This document shows positions 59,210-64,000 of a DNA stretch of 64,000 nt, in pieces. The notes below the pieces were generated by a model that was given only the letters and a program-made list of their open reading frames with translations, did not search any database and was not told where the DNA came from. Position numbers and translations under genes: made by a program. This stretch comes from JBEGHD01 sp049334165 (GTDB lineage Bacteria; Bacteroidota; Bacteroidia; Flavobacteriales_D; Sanyastnellaceae): assembly GCA_049334165.1 (NCBI GenBank), contig JBEGHD010000007.1. The stretch is one strand, 5' to 3'. Numbering within the stretch: the first letter of the stretch is position 1; the number at the start of each line of letters is the position of its first letter.

Positions 59210-60652
59210 ATGAAATTGACCAAGAAAACCGCTGGACTTGTGCTAGGTCCGTTGGTGTTTTTTATAGCTCTCATCTTTCCTTCTGAATCGCTAAGTACGG
59301 ATGCCTGGAAAGTTATCTGCGTTGCCGCTTTTATGCTGGTTTGGTGGATTTCTGAGGCGGTACCTATCCCGGTAACCGCATTACTCCCCGTTCTTTTGCT
59401 TCCATGGTTGGATGTGATGCCTATAAAAGAAGCAGCAGCTCCCTATGCGAGTGACATTGTATTCCTTTTTCTGGGTGGTTTTATGCTTGCTCTGGCATTG
59501 GAAAAGTGGAACTTACACAGACGAATTGCACTGGGAATCGTCCGGATTACAGGAACTGGAGCCAACAGAATAATTCTCGGCTTTATGCTGGCAACAGCAG
59601 CTCTCAGTATGTGGATCAGTAACACGGCCACTGCAGTAATGATGCTGCCCATCGCCATTTCCGTGGTCAACTTGCTTTTGAAAGATGAGGAGAGTACCTC
59701 CAAAGGTGTTCGAAACTTTGCCCTGGTCCTGATGCTCGGAATTGCCTATGGAGCTAATGTGGGAGGAATTGCTACACTCATCGGTACGCCACCTAACATC
59801 GTAATGGCCGGTATATTAAAGACCAACCATGGAATTGACGTTACCTTTTTTAGCTGGATGAAAGTAGGCTTTCCATTCTCCATGGTCATGCTATTTGTCA
59901 CTTATTGGATGCTGACTCACGTGCTGTTTCCCAACAAGCTGGGCAGCTTCAAAAAAGCCGAGAAAATTATCGATCAGGAAATAAAAGCCCTGGGGCCGCT
60001 CACGCATCAGGAAGTGCGCGTGATGGTCATCTTTATTGCGACTGCTCTTCTGTGGATTTTTCGAAAAACGATTAATGAGAATCTGACTTTTGTTGAGCTC
60101 TCCGATGCCGGTATTGCCATATTGGCTACGGTCATGCTGTTTGTGGTTTTTGCAGGAACAAAAAAAGAAAAAGCACTCCTCGCCTGGAAAGACACCGAGA
60201 AACTTCCCTGGGGAATTCTGCTTCTTTTCGGTGGTGGACTTTCGCTGGCCAATGCGCTCAATGTGGTTGGCCTGATCGATCTAATTGGCGAATCCTTTAC
60301 CGGACTGGGAGATGTGAATCCAATTTGGATTATTTTAGGACTGGCCGCTGTTTCTTTGTTCCTAACTGAGCTTATGAGCAACGTGGCGCTCACGAGTGTC
60401 TTTGTACCTGTTGTTGCTGCTGTGGCTATCGGTGTCGGACAAGATCCGTTAGACTACGCGGTTCCAGTGACTCTAGCAGCAAGTTGTGCGTTTATGTTGC
60501 CGATGTCTACTCCACCCAATGCCATCGTCTTTGCGAGTGGTCATATCTCAGTAGCACAGATGGTTAGGGGAGGAATTGTTTTGAACATCGTAGCTATTTT
60601 GATGATTTGGGCCTTTTGCACCTACGTTTTCCCGCTACTGATGCACACTTGA
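59210..60652 (+). CDS. SLC13/DASS-family sodium-dicarboxylate type transporter
   Basis: A 480-residue inner-membrane transporter with about eleven to twelve membrane segments. The two re-entrant hairpin motifs of the family are visible ('SMWISNTATAVMMLPIA' and 'TELMSNVALTSVFVPVVAAVA'), together with 'GGIATLIGTPPNIVMAG' and 'CAFMLPMSTPPNAIVFASG' (the SNT/TPPN signatures). Family members import succinate, fumarate, citrate or sulfate with sodium. The substrate cannot be fixed from sequence. Confidence 0.93.
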   Translation: MKLTKKTAGLVLGPLVFFIALIFPSESLSTDAWKVICVAAFMLVWWISEAVPIPVTALLPVLLLPWLDVMPIKEAAAPYASDIVFLFLGGFMLALALEKWNLHRRIALGIVRITGTGANRIILGFMLATAALSMWISNTATAVMMLPIAISVVNLLLKDEESTSKGVRNFALVLMLGIAYGANVGGIATLIGTPPNIVMAGILKTNHGIDVTFFSWMKVGFPFSMVMLFVTYWMLTHVLFPNKLGSFKKAEKIIDQEIKALGPLTHQEVRVMVIFIATALLWIFRKTINENLTFVELSDAGIAILATVMLFVVFAGTKKEKALLAWKDTEKLPWGILLLFGGGLSLANALNVVGLIDLIGESFTGLGDVNPIWIILGLAAVSLFLTELMSNVALTSVFVPVVAAVAIGVGQDPLDYAVPVTLAASCAFMLPMSTPPNAIVFASGHISVAQMVRGGIVLNIVAILMIWAFCTYVFPLLMHT

Positions 60653-60681
60653 GTCGCGGTGAAATTTTAAATTAGCCCTCT

Positions 60682-62766
60682 ATGAACTCATTTTTAGGTA
60701 AAGTTCGCGATCAACACAACACTATCCTGGTTGTCATTCTACTGCTTTTGAGTGTTGGAGTGCTGGTCTATCTTTTTCCGCGCAAGGCTCAATTCAAATA
60801 CGAATTTGACCTCGGGAAGGTGTGGGAGCACGAAGATCTTTACGCTCCATTTGAGTTTGCTATCCGAAAGCCGGCAGAAGAGCTCAAGGAAGATCGAAAG
60901 AAAGCGATCGAGTCTGTTGCGCCTTACTACTACAAGGACAAGCTTGTGAGCTCCGGTCAGATCAGTCAATTTAAAGAAGACTTGAATAAACGCTGGGATG
61001 ATTTTACCGGTCGCACGGAGGACGAAATTGACGAAGACTCCGAAAAGTTGAAGAAAGAGTATGCAAAAATTGGTGAGTCAGTTTTAGATGAAATTTTTGC
61101 AAAAGGGCTCATTGACTTAAACAAAGCTCATGAGCAAAAGTCTGATGACTTTACCATTGTTGTTGTAGAGAACAACGTAGGACGATCAGTAGAAGTTGGC
61201 GATTTGCTCAATTTCCAATCGGCCTACAATCTCGCTCGAGACGAGATTCCCGACAACGATCAGATCAACGAGACTTTCTTACTCACGCTGATCGAGGAGA
61301 ACCTCGCTTACAACGTTTTTTTCGATCAGGCAAAAACAGCCCAACTTATAGAGGAAAGACTTGCTACTGTTTCGAGTTCGCGAGGCAAGGTGAACGAAGG
61401 CGAAAAAATAATTTCCAAGGGCGAAGTGATCACTGAGAACAAGTATCAAAAGCTTTTATCTCTCAAAGAAGAATACGAGGAGCAGGTAGTAGGAAAGCGC
61501 AGTGCATATATTATTCTTCTCGGGCAGATAACTCTTGTGGCGCTGTGTATTTTTTCCATGTTTATTTTCCTGAAACTTTTCGCAGCCAGAGTTATTCACT
61601 CGCCTTCTAAAGTTTTGTTCATACTCGTTTTGCTGATTCTGAACATGCTGATGGCAAAGTTCACACTGGAAGTGGAGTTTCTCAGGGTTTATCTCGCACC
61701 TCTGTGCATTTTGCCAATCATCATAAGGACCTTTTACGACACCAAACTGGCGCTCTTTTTACACATTGTGTCGGTATTCATTGTGTCTTTCATTGTTCCT
61801 AATCCGTTTGAGTTTGTTTTCCTCCAGGTTTTCGCGGGAATTTTGCTGCTCTACGCCATCACCAATCTGGTGAAACGCAGTCAATTCTTTTTATCGGCAG
61901 CAATCATTCTGTTTAGCTATTCCATCACCTACTTTGGGCTCAACATCATTCAGGAAGGAGATTTGACCAACATTGCCTGGGAAAACTACGCCTGGTTTGC
62001 CGGAAACGCGATGCTTTCACTATTTGCCTATCCACTGATTTATCTGTTCGAAAAAACTTTCGGATTTCTGTCAGATGTTTCTCTGCTTGAGATTGCCGAT
62101 GCCAACAATCCACTTTTGAGACAATTAAATGAAAAGGCACCAGGCACTTTCCAGCATTCGTTGCAAGTTGCCAACCTGGCGGAAGAGGCAATTAGAAAAA
62201 TCGGTGGAGATCCTTTGCTTGTCAGAGCAGGAGCAATGTATCACGACATCGGTAAGATGTATGCCCCGCAGTATTTTATAGAAAACCAGCACGGCACCAA
62301 TCCTCACGATGATCTCAATTATAAGGAGAGCGCAAAGCTGATTATCGATCACGTGATCAGAGGAGTGAGCCGGGCCAAAAAACAAGGGCTCCCAGATCAA
62401 ATAATTGATTTTATCAGGACCCACCACGGTACCACGCGCACTGAGTATTTCTACAGGAAGGCCGTTCAGGAATTAGGGGAGGAGAATGTAAAGGACAAGA
62501 AGTTTAGATATCCCGGTCCTCTTCCATATTCAAAAGAAACGGCTGTGTTGATGATGGCAGATTCGGTAGAGGCAGCATCCAAGTCCATCAAGGATGTTAA
62601 TGCCGAAAAACTCGACAATCTTGTGGAGACGATCATTAATCAGCAGATGGCTGACGGACAGTTTATTTACGCGAATGTGACGTTTAGGGAGATCACTATG
62701 GTGAAGCGACTGTTCAAGAAAAAGTTGATGAATATTTATCACGTTCGTCTGGAGTATCCCGATTAA
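60682..62766 (+). CDS. 7TM-HD phosphohydrolase (PgpH-like, probable c-di-AMP phosphodiesterase)
   Basis: A 694-residue membrane protein. A first membrane segment (residues 13-30) leads into a 7TMR-HDED extracellular domain (about 35-265), then seven membrane segments (about 275-460) and a cytoplasmic HD domain with 'FQHSLQVANLAEEA' and the HDIG motif 'MYHDIGKMYAPQYF', then 'FIRTHHGT'. This matches PgpH, which hydrolyses cyclic di-AMP. No diadenylate cyclase is in the window. It lies 29 bases after the DASS transporter gene. Confidence 0.93.
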   Translation: MNSFLGKVRDQHNTILVVILLLLSVGVLVYLFPRKAQFKYEFDLGKVWEHEDLYAPFEFAIRKPAEELKEDRKKAIESVAPYYYKDKLVSSGQISQFKEDLNKRWDDFTGRTEDEIDEDSEKLKKEYAKIGESVLDEIFAKGLIDLNKAHEQKSDDFTIVVVENNVGRSVEVGDLLNFQSAYNLARDEIPDNDQINETFLLTLIEENLAYNVFFDQAKTAQLIEERLATVSSSRGKVNEGEKIISKGEVITENKYQKLLSLKEEYEEQVVGKRSAYIILLGQITLVALCIFSMFIFLKLFAARVIHSPSKVLFILVLLILNMLMAKFTLEVEFLRVYLAPLCILPIIIRTFYDTKLALFLHIVSVFIVSFIVPNPFEFVFLQVFAGILLLYAITNLVKRSQFFLSAAIILFSYSITYFGLNIIQEGDLTNIAWENYAWFAGNAMLSLFAYPLIYLFEKTFGFLSDVSLLEIADANNPLLRQLNEKAPGTFQHSLQVANLAEEAIRKIGGDPLLVRAGAMYHDIGKMYAPQYFIENQHGTNPHDDLNYKESAKLIIDHVIRGVSRAKKQGLPDQIIDFIRTHHGTTRTEYFYRKAVQELGEENVKDKKFRYPGPLPYSKETAVLMMADSVEAASKSIKDVNAEKLDNLVETIINQQMADGQFIYANVTFREITMVKRLFKKKLMNIYHVRLEYPD

Positions 62767-62912
62767 ATCTCATCGTTTTTCTTTTTAACTTTATCTGGAT
62801 CAGTTGATTAATATTCAGCGGTTTGACGCGGTTTTATCTCTGGGGATAGATTTGGTGCTCTATCGCAAAATTCTTTCTTTCTAACAACTGTAAAAATTAA
62901 AATTCGATTCAT

Positions 62913-63614
62913 ATGAAGTTCAGGATATACTTATTCGCACTTTGCATTTTAGGTGCTCAGTCTGTAGTGGCTCAGAACGAAGTAGCCCTTCGTGGTGGTG
63001 GAGGAGGATTCTCTATTGGCTATGCAAACATGGATGTTTCGGCTTTTGAAGAATTCATTCAGGGTGAAGCCAAACGTTTCACAAACGATCAACTTCTATT
63101 TGGGGGAGGCGGCCGAAGTTTTATCGGCAATTTCATTATTGGAGGAAGTGGCCAGGGACTGATTGGCGACACGCACACGGACGACAGTCTCAAGATGAGC
63201 CTCGCTGGAGGTATGGGTACACTTGACATAGGGTATCTCGTTTACAATCGCGAACAATTAAAGATTTATCCAATGCTCGGCCTCGGTGGGGGTGGCTACG
63301 AAGTGCAGATTACACAAAATGAGAACATCTCAGCTGATGAGGTGCGTCAGGATCCCGGAAGGGAAATCACCGTTGGTACTGGAGGTTTTCTTGCGGACAT
63401 TTCTTTAAATATGAATGTTTTACCAATTATTGAGCAAAGTGAGGATGGAAGTTCTTATGGCGGTTTTAGTATCGGGCTCAGTGCTGGATACACCTACGGT
63501 GTGCGTTTTTCGGAGTGGGGTTTTGCTGGAGGAGATATCTCCGGAGGCCCAGATTTCAACATGGATATGTTTTATGTGAAAGTGACAATTGGTGGAATGG
63601 GCTTTGAAAAGTGA
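62913..63614 (+). CDS. Glycine-rich exported protein of unknown function
   Basis: A 233-residue protein with signal peptide 'MKFRIYLFALCILGAQSVVAQ'. The mature part has repeated Gly clusters ('LRGGGGGFSIGYANMDV', 'LLFGGGGRSFIGNFIIGGSGQG', 'LGLGGGGYEVQ') and strand-like alternation ending 'MFYVKVTIGGMGFEK', suggesting a small outer-membrane or surface beta protein. No named family recognised. Confidence 0.7.
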   Translation: MKFRIYLFALCILGAQSVVAQNEVALRGGGGGFSIGYANMDVSAFEEFIQGEAKRFTNDQLLFGGGGRSFIGNFIIGGSGQGLIGDTHTDDSLKMSLAGGMGTLDIGYLVYNREQLKIYPMLGLGGGGYEVQITQNENISADEVRQDPGREITVGTGGFLADISLNMNVLPIIEQSEDGSSYGGFSIGLSAGYTYGVRFSEWGFAGGDISGGPDFNMDMFYVKVTIGGMGFEK

Positions 63615-63653
63615 TCTAAGATCAGGGATGAATTATTTGTGAAAGAAAATAGC

Positions 63654-63683
63654 TTGGCAATAAATCAATATTTTTTACATTTG
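63654..63683 (+). promoter_or_regulatory. Bacteroidota promoter of the tRNA-Ser gene
   Basis: TTG (63654-63656), exactly 19 bases, then TACATTTG (63676-63683), a complete match to the consensus. The tRNA begins 14 bases after the -7 element. Confidence 0.85.
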
Positions 63684-63697
63684 CGCCCCCACAAAAC

Positions 63698-63786
63698 GGA
63701 GAGGTGGGTGAGTGGCTGAAACCACATGTTTGCTAAACATGCATACCCGGAAACGGGTATCGGGGGTTCGAATCCCCCTCTCTCCG
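63698..63786 (+). tRNA. tRNA-Ser (anticodon GCT)
   Basis: 89 bases folding as a class II tRNA: acceptor stem GGAGAGG/TCTCTCC, D arm with GTGGCTGAAACCAC, anticodon stem CATGT/ACATG around loop TTGCTAA (anticodon 63732-63734), a long variable arm (ACCCGGAAACGGGT) and T arm GGGGG-TTCGAAT-CCCCC. Discriminator G at 63786. CCA is not encoded (next bases CAA). It decodes AGC/AGU serine codons. Confidence 0.97.
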
Positions 63787-63794
63787 CAAGATCC

Positions 63795-63829
63795 AAAAAC
63801 CCCATTCAGCAAAGCTGGATGGGGTTTTT
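63795..63829 (+). terminator. Terminator of the tRNA-Ser transcript
   Basis: AAAAACCCCAT-T-CAGC-AAA-GCTG-G-ATGGGGTTTTT: a long near-perfect stem ending in five T, 9 bases after the tRNA. Confidence 0.88.
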
Positions 63830-63839
63830 GCTTCAGGGG

Positions 63840-63870
63840 CCCGAGCCAAGCTTTGCTTGGGTGAAGGGCC
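63840..63870 (+). repeat. 31-bp direct repeat, copy 1
   Basis: Starts CCCGAGCC, contains CCAAGC-TTT-GCTTGG and ends GAAGGGCC. Exactly repeated at 63970-64000. Confidence 0.88.
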
Positions 63871-63969
63871 TCTGAAGCAAAAAGCCAACGATGCGCAGCA
63901 TTGTCAGGTTTTTGGATCTTGTAGTTCCTCCCCACCAGGATCACGTTAGTAATCCCCGAAGTTTAGAGC

Positions 63970-64000
63970 CCCGAGCCAAGCTTTGCTTGGGTGAAGGGCC
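63970..64000 (+). repeat. 31-bp direct repeat, copy 2 (runs to the window edge)
   Basis: Exact second copy of 63840-63870, with a period of 130 bases. The array may continue outside the window. Confidence 0.88.

Larger units (their letters stand above)
63787..63921. repeat. Nested palindromic element downstream of the tRNA
   Basis: A perfect 15-bp inverted repeat (CAAGATCCAAAAACC at 63787-63801, GGTTTTTGGATCTTG at 63907-63921) encloses the tRNA terminator and a second palindrome, GCTTCAG-GGGCCC ... GGGCC-TCTGAAGC, which itself encloses CCAAGC-TTT-GCTTGG. The whole can fold as a branched hairpin. Confidence 0.8.

Noticed and set aside
63675..63944. 89-codon leftward open frame over the tRNA
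   Set aside because: It is antisense to tRNA-Ser and its flanking repeats. 'GIRTPDTRFRVCMFSKHVVSATHPP' is the well-known false protein produced by translating a serine tRNA.

Overview
The window is a stretch of chromosome from a member of the Bacteroidota, most likely a free-living Flavobacteriia-type bacterium; I cannot name the genus. Four things point there. The gene order bamD-rpoZ-coaBC-porD-recN is typical of the group, and porD belongs to type IX secretion. A serine palmitoyltransferase for sphingolipids is present. TonB-dependent, TonB_C and M56 proteins are of Bacteroidota type. Many genes are preceded by the Bacteroidota promoter element TAnnTTTG, in two cases with TTG exactly 19 bases upstream. 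No rRNA, CRISPR array, prophage or intact insertion sequence is visible. One tRNA (Ser, anticodon GCT) lies near the right edge.

Layout. 1-7.9 kb: tail of an outer-membrane patatin-like protein, a Gfo/Idh/MocA oxidoreductase, then a leftward, A+T-rich surface-polysaccharide cluster (flippase, acetyltransferase, three glycosyltransferases) and a FemAB/GNAT-like protein. 7.9-13.2 kb: a signalling island of five response-regulator-domain proteins: a REC-PAS-SpoIIE phosphatase, two near-duplicate NarL regulators, a REC-PAS-histidine kinase and a single-domain REC protein. 13.2-24.2 kb: a TPR-like exported protein, an Lhr-type helicase, a TonB-dependent receptor and the bamD-to-recN operon. 24.4-30.1 kb: serine palmitoyltransferase, a RelE/HigB-type toxin-antitoxin pair, truA, an MsbA-like ABC exporter, a PaaI thioesterase and a DUF4382 lipoprotein. 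30.2-34.3 kb: the phenylacetyl-CoA epoxidase genes, paaABCD leftward and paaE rightward. 34.3-42.5 kb: an ABC-F ATPase, a flavin reductase, an RNA uracil methyltransferase, a TPMT-like methyltransferase, a GxxExxY protein set among repeats, an outer-membrane protein, a PyrR-like phosphoribosyltransferase and shikimate kinase. 42.7-52.2 kb: clpB, a MacAB-like efflux operon, tag, a SixA-like phosphatase, a membrane protein and pyrG. 52.2-55.4 kb: a second leftward envelope group (glycosyltransferase, O-antigen ligase, transglutaminase-like protein). 55.5-64 kb: a BlaI/M56-TonB regulatory pair with interlocked operators, DinB and ElaA-like proteins, a second outer-membrane paralogue, a DASS transporter, a PgpH-like HD phosphohydrolase, an exported protein, the tRNA and a palindromic repeat array.

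Most of the window is core metabolism and envelope biology. I did not find a clear new defence system or mobile island. The observations most worth following are: (i) the signalling island, where one REC-PAS sensor module is joined to two opposite outputs (kinase and PP2C phosphatase); (ii) a toxin gene with no canonical start codon for its full-length product, under a palindromic operator; (iii) a hairpin-forming intergenic repeat present twice around the paa genes, with a compensatory base change; (iv) a GxxExxY cassette lying between a methyltransferase gene and a remnant of a second copy of that gene's 3' end; and (v) the interlocked operator array in front of the BlaI/M56-TonB pair.
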